64,000 nt of DNA, from positions 619,363 through 683,362 of the forward strand of contig NW_006499799.1 in assembly GCF_000471905.2 (NCBI RefSeq), written 5' to 3'. Origin of the DNA: Amborella trichopoda. Taxonomy: Eukaryota; Streptophyta; Magnoliopsida; Amborellales; Amborellaceae. The position numbers and the translations under genes were made by a program. The notes below the pieces were generated by a model. That model made no database searches. It worked only from the letters and a program-made list of their open reading frames with translations, and was not told the DNA's origin. Positions 1-10,735 of the stretch are shown here, in pieces (position 1 is the first letter of the stretch; every line of letters starts with the position of its first letter).

Positions 1-539
1 GGTAGTTTAGTAGAGTAGAGAGAGAGAGGTTGCAGGGAGATGGTCGTGGCGAAATGGAGAGGTGAACGAGAGGGGTAGTGAGAGAACAGGGAGGAAGATA
101 AAGAGGTGGGCAGCTGAGAAAGTACTCATTGGGCGCAGACCGCAGTGGGAAGCGGAGGACGCGACAGCTGACGAAGATGGGGTGATTGGTGCAGCAGGCG
201 GGTTGAGGTTGCAGGTGAGTGATGTTCGCAGATGGGTATATCACAGGATTAGAGAGAGGTGAAGATGGAAGAGATGGGCACAAGGAGTTGGAGGAAGAGA
301 GAGTAGCAAAGGAAGAGAGGGTGATTGCTACGCGATGTGGAGCATGGCAGAGGAGAGAGGTAGCAGGTGGTGGTTGTGGCTGCTTGCTAGTCTGAGAAAT
401 TAAGTGGAAGGTGGCGGAGCAAGGATGGAGGTTGCTGATGAGAGATGGTGGCAGCAGGCAAAGAGGGGATCGTCAGTGGAAGTCGTGCTTGGCAATGGGT
501 TGAGGGAAGGAAAGAAGAGGCGCACGACGATGAGGTTGT

Positions 540-660
540 AGTCGTGCACAGTGATGGGTTTTGGTTGTGCATAACGATGGGCTATGGTCGTGCATGGCGA
601 TGGGTTGGTTGCACACGGCGATGGGGTTGGGATCATGAACGGCAATAAGGTTATGTTTGC
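540..660. repeat. Short array of CACGGCGATGG-like motifs
   Basis: Five imperfect units of the type GCA-(C/T)GGCGATGGG lie about 20-25 bases apart. The same array recurs in copy R2 at 21330-21500. No protein role is credible. Confidence 0.6.
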
Positions 661-1199
661 ACATGGCGATGAGAAGAAAATTTTTGGAAAATCGTGGTTG
701 CGTGGGACCACCAAGCATGAGAGAAAAAAGGGAACGCGAGGATGCACAACAGGGGCAATGTGAGGGTAAACAAAAAAAAGAAGGGGAAGGGAGGTGGACA
801 AGAGGGACTACCAAAAAAAGAAAGAGAAGGTGGATAACACAGGGAACAAGTGGATGTGCAGGTGGTAAAAGAAAAAAGAAAAAAGAGTGAGACGGTGGTC
901 ATGCGGGACCATAAGAAGGAAGAAGGGAAGGTTATGGTCGGGACGTACCACAGGGAAGAGGGAAGAGGAAGGTCGCAATCATGAGGGACCACAAGGAGAA
1001 AGGGAGAAAGAGAAGGGAAAAAAAATGTTGTACTCGGCAGTGGGACTATGAGCCAGACAGAGAGAAGAGACAGAGAGAAAGAGAGAAAGAAAGAAGAGAA
1101 AAGAGGAAATTACCTTACGCCCAGGGGTACCGACCAAAAATTTCTCTCTCCTTCGTCTTTCTCAAAAAATGTGACCCAACAATGAAAAAAGATAGAAAT

Positions 1200-1253
1200 T
1201 TTATTAAGCAAAATGGGGTCCATTACAATGAAGTATAACATGATATATATAGA
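1200..1253 (-). promoter_or_regulatory. LTR core promoter and poly(A) signal, copy R1
   Basis: On the minus strand a TATATATAT box (1241-1253) is followed about 40 bases downstream by AATAAA (1200-1205). The same spacing recurs in the homologous copies at 22144-22210 and 25466-25519. This is the layout expected for the U3/R junction of an LTR, with transcription running toward lower coordinates. Confidence 0.6.
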
Positions 1254-2819
1254 CTTTTACCCATACATGGGTGGATTGATCAAAATTAACCCTAATTGCT
1301 GAAAATTACAATTTGACTGAATTAAAAAAATTTAAAAAATAGGGAAAAATGACTAGTTTGCCCCTACCTAATAATTCACAAAATTCCACTTCAGTCCCTA
1401 CTGCTGTCATAGAGCTCGTGCAATTTTTCCTACATTGAATCGGGGCTGGTCCAGCGCTCGTTTGGCCAAAATATGATTCATTTCTCATTGTGCTCAGAAC
1501 AACAATCGATTTGATACCCATTTCGAGCCACAGATCGTGTTTTTAAGTCACGATCATGGAACTTGAAATTTGTACGAAACGTGAAAACTTTTGATCGATA
1601 GTGCGCATGTTTCTTGATGTATTTCCTTGGTTTGTTCACTGAATTGCATTGAGCATGCCATCATGATCGCGTTGCAACAAACGCAGCTTGATTTCGTGCC
1701 CGAACGAAGAGTTTACTATCTTATGTTTTTGGCCGAAACTTAGATTTCGGTGGTCGAAATTTTGCTGAAACTTTAACACCTTTGTAAACCAAATCTAACT
1801 GTTCATTACGCATGGGGTTCAGACCATATATAGCCCTGGACCTTACGCACGCATTGCAACTAGTTTCGCATTGATTAGGTATGCGAGCACCATGATATGG
1901 CTGCTCGAGTAGGTCATGCTACTGCTGATTTTCCTGTAGCCTTGATCACGAACCGTCATCCTCTCTCTAGGTTTTCTCCCTACTCGGACATCGTTACAAG
2001 ATATGCTATATATTAAAACGCTCGTCTTGACGAGACGAACACGCTCGCAATATTTGAACGCGATCTGACTTGTAACGAGTGAGATATGAGTCCCAAAAGT
2101 TGTTGTTTGGGACTGTGAAAACCATTCTCCTTTAATGGACATTGGTGCAGGGAGGGCGCACAGGAATAGCTTGCGACCTACCCCTTTTTAGACTTTTGCT
2201 CATAACTTTGCCTTAGAGCGCCCTATTAAGTTGAACCTTGACCCATAGGGGTTTTCCACCATGTCAGATCCAATGGCGATGGTCCCACAGCTATTTGACG
2301 TTCCTAAAACAGGTTTCAGGGTAGAGATCAATTTTTTCGAAACTGTTTCTTCGTTTGTACTCCCTTAGACATGTCAGATTGCGATGAAACTTAGGAGGTG
2401 GTCTTTTGAAGTCCTTAGGAACATTCGCACCCATTATGGGATAGTTCTGAGACTGTAAAAAATTTCACTGTAAGTCAGGGATTTATTGATCGGGTTCTCC
2501 TTTATTCCGCATCGAGGACTAAAGTACTGAAAAATATGTTCAAACAGCTTGCCCCACTGAATATTGTGCTTTGAGAGAAGCGAGAAGGACAATATTCAAA
2601 AAATTTCCTTCGGCTTTATTACTTTTTTCTTCCTAGCCACAGGACCACATGAACGCTGAGGAGATATCCACACAGTGCTGTAACTAGAATGCTCGAACGT
2701 CTGGATGCATTTGTTGCAGGTCCATTCATGGAGATTTTTTAGGAGAAGAGACTTTTGAGGGATCCTATCAAAGTCCTCACCCTCGCGTGGACTGTTTTGT
2801 GATTTGGAGGTATTAGTAT

Positions 2820-4140
2820 TTTAAGTCGTCACCCTGTTGGACGGTACCTGTGACAACCTTGTGATGATGACTGGGCTATATGTTTACCCAGCACCGAAGA
2901 AGGGATGATGACTGAGATAGGTGTTCACCCAGCATCGAAGAAGGGAGAAAGAGACGGGAGATAGAAAAGAGAGAGAAAGAGAGGAAGAGAGGAGTGCATG
3001 GCGCTACCACTATTATACATGTCAGGAGAGAGAAGAGAAGATGAGAATGATTGGGCTACATGTTCACCCAGCATGAAGAAGGGAGAAAGAGACAAAGAAA
3101 GAAAGATAGAAGAACAGAGAAAGAGAAATGGAGAGGCATGAAGGCGCTACCACTACTGTACATGTAAAGAGAGAGAAGAAGAGAATGACTGGGCTACTGT
3201 TCACCCAGCATTGATGAAGGGAGAAAGAGATTAAGAAAGAAAGAGAGAAGAAAAGAGAAAGAGAGAAGAAAAGAGAAATAGAGAGAAAGAGAATGAGAGA
3301 GTCATACACGGCGCTGCCACTACCGTGCATGTCAGGAGAGAGGAGCAGAAAGAAAGACAAAGAGGAAAAGGGGCACGCTTGGCACTGTCACTACTATGCG
3401 TATCAAGAGAAGAGAAGAAGGGAAAGAAGAGAGGTGTGCACGCACAGTGTTGCCACTACCGTGCATGTCAAGAGAAAAGAAGAGAAGAAGAGGAAGAGAG
3501 ATGGGTGATAAAGAAAGAGAAACAGAGAGATAGAGGAAGAGATAGAAGAATAGAGATAGGAAGGGAAATAAATAGATAGGGAGATAGAGAATGAGATAGA
3601 GGAATAGAAAGAGAAAATAGAGAAAGAGATAGAGAAATAGAGAAGAAGAGAGATAGAAGAATTGAGAGAGAAAGTGAAAGAGAGATGACTATAAAGAGAT
3701 ATAGAAAAAGAGATAGAGAGAATAAGGAGGAAGATAATTAGAAAGCTTTGAGGGATCCTGTCGAAGTCCTCACCCTCGTGTGGAATATTTTGTTTGTTTG
3801 AGGGATCTTGTCGAAGTCCTCACCCTCAAGTGGACAGTTTTATTTGTTTGAGGGATCTTGTTCGTGTGGATTGTTTTGTGTGTTGGTGGGATTAGTATTT
3901 TAAGTCCTCACCCTGTTAGACGGTACCTGTGATGGCATTGTGATGATGATTGGGCTACGTGTTCACCCAGCATGAAGAAGGGAGGTTGACTGGGCTACGT
4001 GTTCACCCAGCACCAAAGAAGGAAAGTTGACTGGGCTACATGTTCACCCAACATCGAAGAAGGATGTGCCCTATTAGATGACATTTGTGATGTTGAGGGA
4101 TGCTTTTAAAGTCAGCTCACCCTTATTGGACAATGTTGTT
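2820..4140. repeat. GA-rich tract flanked by CTGGG/CCCAG repeat units
   Basis: The tract 2940-3735 is almost pure purine (GAGAAA, GATAGA). Around it the unit GACTGGGCTACGTGTTCACC is repeated (2868, 2912, 3046, 3186, 3945, 3990 and 4030 region); its CTGGG and CCCAG arms can pair across about 11 bases. A second unit beginning TTTGAGGGATC is repeated about three times at 3745-3885. It forms a filler within the LTR-derived region. Confidence 0.7.
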
Positions 4141-4495
4141 GATGATGAAGGAAGTACTGGCTGGAGCGGTTTACGAAAGCTAGCGCTGCATCAACCTGCT
4201 TATTGTTCCAAGCGCCCTTTGTAGTTTTCACTTAGACTAGGGAAGTGGCATAGTAGAGACGGCTTTCAACAACCTCCTTTTATTCAGGGGCTCTTTTACC
4301 CATGACCTTGGCCATGTCCACCTTTTTTCTTCCATTTTTACTCACGGTGCCCTTTCGGGTTTTCATCGTGCTTGGGTTTTTATTCACGGAACTCTCTTAC
4401 TCATGGTTTTATGACCATGCCCGTCTGTCATTTTTACTCATGGCGTTCCCTTATTAACGTATACATCATGCTCGTTTTTTTTTTTTTGTGAGGGC

Positions 4496-5375
4496 GGTCA
4501 TGCCTTCGGGACCTGTGCGAAGCCTTTTAACGTCATGCGGCTAGGACGTGTACTATAGTTTAGGGTCATACAGCTGGACTGTGGTGGCAATGAATGACAG
4601 TTTGTGAGGTCATGAAGTGAGTATGATGGTGGTTTTACTCACATTAGGGAGATGGCACGATGCTGCCTATGAAAGATAGATGGTGTATGGATGGAAGGCG
4701 GAACGTGGTGACCCACTAGTTGATGGTAAGTATGGATGGTGGGATGACTCGTCGTTTGTGAGCACGGGTGAAACTCACTGGGGAATGATGAATGGTAATG
4801 AAGGGAATGGATTTACTAGGGAGTTATGAAGGTGGTATAGGTGAAAGGTATTGTGCTCGTATGTGCAGGCCTGTTTAATGTCCTGCCTCCAGGACCTGTG
4901 CGAAGTAGTTAGCGTCATGCGGCCAAGACGTGGACTACAGTTTTAAGGTCATATAGCTTGGACCGTGGCTATGTAGTTTAAAGTCATGCAGCTAGGACCG
5001 TGCAGTTTAAGGTCATATAACTAGACCTCCGCTACAGTTTAAGGTCGTGTAATTTGGACCATGCAGTTTAAGCTCATGTATCTAGACCATGGCTTTGCAG
5101 TTTAGGATCATGCAGCACAGACCACACAGTTTAAGGTCATATAGTTTGGACCACGCAGTTTGGGGTCGTGCATCTAGGCAATGACTGTGCAGTTTAGGGT
5201 AATGCAGCACGGACTACGCAGTTGCAGTTTAGGGTCATACAGTACGGACTACGCAGTTTAAGGTCATGCAACTAGACCTCTGCTATAGTTTAAGGTTGTA
5301 GAGTTTGGACCATGCAGTTTAGGGTCGTGCATCTAGACAGTGGCTGTACAGTTTAGGGTCATGCAGCACAGACCA
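4496..5375. repeat. Array of GGTC-N10-GACC and CGTC-N10-GACG dyads
   Basis: Units begin with CAGTTTAAGGTC and are about 30-45 bases long. Exact examples are ACGTC 4530-4534 with GACGT 4545-4549, CGTC 4913-4916 with GACG 4927-4930, and GGTC 4947-4950 with GACC 4961-4964. The spacer is 9-10 bases. Some units have lost pairing. Confidence 0.75.
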
Positions 5376-5579
5376 TTGTGTGGGCCGCCATGTAGGTGAA
5401 GCTCCATGGGGAATAGGTCTGTGGATGGCAATCCAACTCCCTAGGGATAAAATGGTTAGGCCTCATATGGAGATAGTAGCAGAAGAGGGATGAAAAACGG
5501 AAGTAGACTTCACTGGGGATTAGGGGGTGAGTAGGACTTCCTAGGGATGAAAGGCAGTGGCATGCATATAGCTCCACTG

Positions 5580-5960
5580 AGGATAATGATGGGACAGGCA
5601 CGATGATGACATGCTCGGCAGTAGGAGAGCACGTCTTGAGATTGCGCAAGGCAATAACATGCTCGGTGATGAAGCACGCACGGCGGTAGCATGCTTAGTG
5701 ATGAAGCACAACTTAGTGATGAAGCACACACGGCGGTAGCATGCTCAGCGATGACATGCTCGACAGTGACATGCTTGATAGTAGCATTTACGGCGATGAG
5801 GCATGCGCGATGGTGGAGCATGCGTGGCGGTGAAGAAGGAGCACATGCGGTGACAAGGAACACACGTGGTAGTGAAGAAGGAGCACGCGTGGCAGTGAGG
5901 AACACACAAGGCGGTGAAGAAGGAACACGCACGGCGGTGAAGAAGGAACACACGTGGCGG
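5580..5960. repeat. ACGGCGGTGA / ATGCTCGGTGATG array
   Basis: Units of about 20-30 bases combine ACATGCTC or GCACACA with CGGCGGTAG, CGGTGATG or GGCGGTGAAGAAGG. The open frames on both strands across this array follow from the repeat composition and are not genes. Confidence 0.65.
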
Positions 5961-6329
5961 TTGAGGTGACGTGCGTGCGAGAGATACGTGCAAGTGGCGG
6001 CTTGCGAAGGACCTCGAGCTCGAGCTTAGGAGGTGCTACCTCGATTAACCCGGACTCATGGGGAAAGGTCTTTTAAGGTCTTGTGCCTGAAACAGACCTC
6101 CAAGGGGTGCTTTTAAACGTCCTCACCCTTGTTGGATGTGTTGAGGGAAACTTTAAGGTCTTCACCCACTTTAGACCGTTGTAGAGGTAGGGGCACACAT
6201 GACAAGAAGTGGGGTCATGGGTAGTTAAGGTGCACGATGGAGGCTTAGAAGAGGCACGAATGCTGTAATTCAGCAGGGGGAAATGGGATCCAGATGGTGA
6301 AAGGCCTTATCAGGTGAAATGCTATGAAG

Positions 6330-6800
6330 CCACAGGTCGGAACTGCGGTACACCTCTTTCGGATATAACATTGTAGAGGTAGTCTAATGCTTTGGAATCT
6401 CACAGTTAGAACTGCGGTTCGCCTCTTTATCGATGAGGAGGTTGCATGCTTTTGCTTCGAAGCCTCACAGTTGAAATTGTGGTACACCTCCTTGGGATAT
6501 AGCTTTGGTAGAGGCGGATGCATGCTTTGGAATCTCACTGTTAGAACTGTGGTACGCCTCTTTGTCAATGAGGCGATTGCATGCTCTGCATCGAAGCCTC
6601 GCAGCCAGAACTATGGTACGCCTCTTAGAGAGACGAGTGCATGCCTTGACGATTACATGCTCTGCTTCGATGCCTCACAGTCAAAATTGTGGTACGCCTC
6701 TTTGAGATACGGCTTTGTAGAGGCGGGTGCATGCTTTAAGTGCACGCTTTGCTTCGAATCCTCACAGATGCAACCGAGGTACACCTTGATTAGGGAGGAC
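6330..6800. repeat. Tandem repeat of about 60 bases with CGCCTC/GAGGCG inverted arms
   Basis: About seven diverged units contain GAACTGTGGTACGCCTC, then GAGGCG and GCATGCTTTG. Examples are CGCCTC 6555-6560 with GAGGCG 6570-6575, CGCCTC 6695-6700 with GAGGCG 6720-6725, and ACCTC 6352-6356 with GAGGT 6376-6380. The open frames over this stretch are repeat-driven. Confidence 0.7.
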
Positions 6801-7439
6801 ACCTTGAAAGGGTGGTGTCCTTTCACTGAGGGCTTGTGAAGAAGGATGTAATAGGAGATGTGTAGGAGGGTGTCATGCAGTAACTCCATGGAGACTTGCA
6901 AGAACATGAAGCAGTTTATAGTCGTGCGAATGGACTATATATCGTGCGGTTTAACGTCTTGCTATAGGGACATGAGACATTTTTACTCATGATGACCTGT
7001 AGGGCAGGATCAACATGCCCATCATTGAGAGTGAGTGCCCTAAAGGGTTTTCACCGCACCCCCTTTATTTTGACAATTTTGCCCATACTGGCCTTGAGAG
7101 TTTTCACTATGCCCGTCGTTTTCTTTTTTTCTTTTTTGACATATTTTGCCCATAGTGGCCTTTGGGCTGCACACTATGTCCGTCTTCTTCTTTTTTTCTT
7201 TTTTTTCCTTTTTTTTTTACGGAATCGTGTTTACGGTCATGCCACCGTGACCATCAATTTGACGTGCTTTAAGGTCATCTGCCGAGACCTGAGGGAATGT
7301 CTAAGGTCTTTCCTTCGAGACCGTATGTTGTACAATTTAACATCGTGCCACTAGGACGTTTGCTATAGTTTAGGGTCGTATAGCTTGGACCGTGTGCAGC
7401 ACTAGATCACGCGTGGAATTAGGCCTCAAGTTCAATTTT

Positions 7440-8645
7440 CCCATGTCTATGAAGTTCTGGATGATGTCCTTGGTGGCACGGCACTAAGGACCAAGTTTCC
7501 TATGATAGTGGTAGTAATTGGGCTTGCTTTCCCTCCCAAGTTCCCTCGATCTTTTCGGCTAGGGTAGCTCGATCATCCCATTTGATAGAAGAGTCTCAAG
7601 CAACTTGGGGATCATACACTTGTCCAAGGAGTAATCATCGTGCCAGCCTTGGCTTGAAGAGTGCACGGTATTTGTTATGGCAACTGATAATTGATCATCG
7701 TCTTTACCAGATGCGAAGGGCCAAGATATAAATCCATGTTGTTTGAGCCAGCTTTCAATTTGTATTACCTTGCTGAGCATCTTGGTGAATGTAGTGGGCC
7801 ATGACGAAGTGACATAACTAGCCAATTATTGCATCATGTCTATGCAATACTCTATCTCTTAAGGCTCACCTATTGGTGTGGCCAAATTGATGACCAGATT
7901 GTGCCACCTTTCAATGTACTCAATCACTAGCTCGTGTCTCTTTTGTTTCACCTCTAGAAGTTCAAATAGTCACACTTGCCTTTCTATGTCCCAGAAGCAC
8001 TTAAGGAACTCTTCCTCCATTTGTGCCCATGATGAGATTACCCTGGTAGTAACCGAGAGTATCATTTGAATGTTGCTTCTGTAAGGGTTCCCACAAATTG
8101 CCGAATTAGTAGGTGCTCATTGTTCGCCTATTCCCTCAGGCTGCAATGAAATAGGCTATGTGTTACTGCGATGAGCTAGTACCATCAAACTTGGGAAATT
8201 CGAGTCTTTGATAGCCCGGTGGAAATGGAGTTTTGTCAACATACGTTGGGTAAGGCTGTTGATAGCGATTCAGCTCTTCCATCACTGGGATACTGTACTT
8301 TTTCAATGCTTCAGCAACCATGCCTTTCACTAATTCTTCGGTCCCAACCTGAGCTGATGGGGAGGAGGCTGGTAATGAGGGAGGTGAGGGTGGGAGTACC
8401 CTTTCTTCTGATGGTGTTGTTTTGATGACCTGATACGATGCTTGAGCGACGGTAAAGAGCGTTTGGTGCCCCAAGGGGGTATGCTCAGGCTTACGAGACA
8501 CCTATACCTCTTGGCATAAAGTTTCAATCATTTCATCTTTTGATCTCATCTCAGCTTGTAACTGCCTCAATGTGGCCATAAGCTGTGCAATCTCGTCTCC
8601 ATAAAATTCTGATACTTCATTGATCACCATGCTTGAGGGCTCTTC
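7440..8645 (-). pseudogene. gag fragment of Tat-like element G
   Basis: The reading frame starting near 8630 shows a short coiled-coil-like N-terminus and then a proline-rich stretch. The typical Ty3 gag entry motif follows, with YPTYVDKTPFPPGYQ near 8230. Downstream, after stops, come SNGMIELP (7559-7580) and a decayed knuckle YYHYHRKLG followed by KDIIQNFID (about 7440-7540). Homologous motifs occur in B and C, where the knuckle reads CAYHR....H. It encodes the structural nucleocapsid polyprotein in intact relatives. The gene is broken by stops and cut at 8650 by element A; no protease or polymerase follows. Confidence 0.75.
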
Positions 8646-8654
8646 TTCTAGTGT

Positions 8655-8945
8655 AGTGCCGGTTGTGTTGAGTGTGCAGCACCAGCTATGTTGTGTGTAG
8701 TGCCGGCTGTGTTGTGTGCAGTGCCGACTGTGTTGTGTGCAGTGCCGGCTGTGTGGTGTGCAGTGCCAGCTGTGTTGTGTGCAGCATCGGCTGTGTTTTG
8801 TACAATGTCGGTTGTGTTGTGTGCAACGTCGGCTGTGTTTTGTGCAGCGCGATTGTGTTATGTGCAGCATCGACTATGTTTTGTGTAGCACCGGCTTTGT
8901 TATGTGCAGCACCGGCTGTGTTATGTGCAGCACCGACTATGAAGA
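8655..8945. repeat. 21-base minisatellite in 5' LTR of A
   Basis: About 13 copies of TGTTGTGTGCAGYRCCGGCTG. Because 21 is a multiple of three, all frames stay open and yield meaningless seven-residue repeats. The 3' LTR has only about 8-9 copies (15935-16135). Confidence 0.9.
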
Positions 8946-9095
8946 GACCAGTGTCGGCAGTGAAAAAGGGATGGACTAGCGTTGGCTGTGTGTTGTTGTG
9001 TGCGTAGCGCCAGCTGTGTAGAGACCAGTGTCGGTTGTGAAGAAGGGATGGACTGGCGTTGGCTGTGTGTTTTCGTTTGCGTAGCGTCGGCTTTG
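8938..9095. repeat. Tandem duplication of about 76 bases, only in 5' LTR of A
   Basis: Two units starting GAAGAGACCAGTGTCGG and TAGAGACCAGTGTCGG contain GGGATGGACT and GTTGGCTGTGTG. No counterpart lies in the 3' LTR at the matching place (near 16100-16130), so this arose after insertion or was lost there. Confidence 0.7.
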
Positions 9096-9375
9096 TAGCA
9101 CCGGCTGTGTTTCTGATATGCATGGATTATGAGTTCCACTTGTTCAATGCATACTGATTTGAGAGCCACTTGTCCAGATTTTTTAGCCTCTTGGTGACAC
9201 TTGGTCAGCCACCTCAAACATAAGAGTACTTAAGCCTCTTCTCTCACCCACGCCACTCATTCATACTTCATCTCTCTCTCTCTAAGACACAAGGTTTGAA
9301 GAAGTGTCTATTGGAGGGAAGCCATTCTTGGGTGGGCGAGAGCTGTGAGAAGAGGATTGGAGGAGGCATCATTTT

Positions 9376-9390
9376 TGTTCAAGTAAGTGG
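9376..9390 (+). promoter_or_regulatory. Candidate splice donor in LTR of A
   Basis: TTCAAGTAAGTGGATCC has GT at 9383-9384 in a strong donor context. The same site is in the 3' LTR (16444), in the D LTR (minus strand, 53921-53926) and in LTR fragment F (minus, 60973-60978). It lies just downstream of a CT-rich tract that may mark the transcription start. Confidence 0.45.
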
Positions 9391-10705
9391 ATCCATCACC
9401 ATTGTATTATAGTCATACGGATGCATGAGTTTTAAGCTTGTGAGATGAGTAATGAATATGTGAGTGATGTAGAAATTCATTATGCCTTGTTCACTGAAAT
9501 TTGGGTTTTTGTTCTGTAATGGAAGTGGATGCTGAGAATGAATACATGATTCTTAGATTACATGAGAAATGCATGTTATGTGTGTACATTGTGAGACGAT
9601 GGTTGTTATCATGCCCTTGACCATGGAATGAAGGTTATGGAATGTGTTCTTGAAACGTGTCATATGCTACTGTGAAATTCGACTTACTTGAACAAAAATG
9701 GTGATGGATCCATTGTTGATTGTTTTCCTAGATTTTTCACTAATACTACTGTAGTTACTGATTTTAACTAAGCAAACAAAGTTCTTTTTTGGTACAACTA
9801 TTTCCATTTGAAATATCATTGAATGGGCTAAAATTTACATGTGGAAACTATTTTGAAATTCTTCTTAGATTGAAAGTTATACTTTGTTTTATGAAGGTAT
9901 GTCAATGTGGGCAGTGTTGATAAATTCAAAACTATCACCTTGTTTGGCACAAATCTTGGAACCACCAAATAGGATCTAAATTGTTTAAAATAAGTTTAGT
10001 TAGAAATATATATGTGTTGGATTAAATTTTGATTGTGAAACCGTCACAAGTTGCTTCACGATTTGGGAGTTAAAGTGATATGAAGCAGGGTATGCTGCTG
10101 TCCCCAGTGCGCCGCAGGGTGTAACTAGTAAACCCTCACCTCTTTGAACGTTTAAGAGGCCAAACGACTTCCAATTATCTTCAAACCACCTACATTAGAA
10201 ATATAGGTGTGTTTAGTACAAAATTGGTTTTGAAACCGTCTTGAAACTCTAAAGGGTTCAAACATTATGACCTTAATGGTAAGCGCATGTCATTGCGCTT
10301 GATGGTAGGAAATGGAGCAGTAAGGCTTACCTGGAAGAATGTTATTATTACAATGATACTATCATTGTGATACTGTTTAAATGTGATATGCCACTATCAG
10401 AATGTGATATTGCAACTATCATGTTGAGGTACTGATATCATCATAATGTGATAATAATACAGGTTATGTGATATGGTAATGGGTACCTACTGTGTGAATG
10501 ATAGTGTCATGCCACTTAGGTGATATATGAATAGGTACCTACTGTGTAAATGATGGTACCATGCTACTTATATGACATATGTGATTGGGAACCTACTGTG
10601 TGAATGATGGTGTTGGTAGCTAAGATCTTTCCCTAACTCCTTATGATAGGACGGGAGTCAAGACGTGAATATTTGGGAGGGTCGTGCCCCCCTGATCTAT
10701 ATGGG

Positions 10706-10735
10706 CACTACGCATTGGGTCACCCAAAGGTAGTG
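10706..10735. promoter_or_regulatory. Conserved LTR hairpin, 5' LTR of A
   Basis: CACTAC (10706-10711) pairs with GTAGTG (10730-10735); inside, TTGGG pairs with CCCAA. One inner base pair is broken by an A-A mismatch compared with the 3' LTR copy. Confidence 0.7.

Larger units (their letters stand above)
1..2650 (-). mobile_element. LTR segment of Tat-like element G (copy R1, continues left of window)
   Basis: This stretch is a direct repeat of 20828-23440 and, in its upper half, of 25310-27070. Shared landmarks include a GA-rich start, the phrase around the TATA box, and the block near 2545-2800 that recurs at 26826-27070. On the minus strand it reads as U3, TATA, AATAAA and U5, so it is LTR and not coding. 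The many short reading frames here are GA-rich low complexity. The left end lies outside the window. Confidence 0.7.
4140..7430 (-). mobile_element. U3-like region of Tat-like LTR (element G)
   Basis: The block starting near 4180 with CGCTGCATCAACCTG is homologous to 27720-30060 and 41390-43470. In all three it sits between the TATA-bearing LTR part and the 3' end of a minus-strand gag-pol, so it is best read as LTR U3 or the 3' untranslated region. It is packed with inverted repeats. Here it abuts gag directly because pol and the antisense unit are missing. Confidence 0.65.

Noticed and set aside
400..1000. Long minus-strand serine, proline and phenylalanine-rich frames (also 21278-22114, 40055-40629)
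   Set aside because: GA-rich low complexity gives few stops on the CT strand; the matching LTR copies do not keep the frames.
5510..5990. Alternating short proteins over 5510-5993
   Set aside because: Built from GCGGTGA repeats; both strands are open, as expected for a repeat.
6387..6839. 150-codon plus-strand frame
   Set aside because: Its repeated LWNLTVRTAVRLF phrases come from the 60-base tandem repeat.
8655..9010. Cysteine-rich repeat proteins on the plus strand (CVVCSAG repeats) and histidine-rich ones on the minus strand
   Set aside because: They are read-outs of a 21-base minisatellite that is open in all frames; the same happens at 15860-16180.
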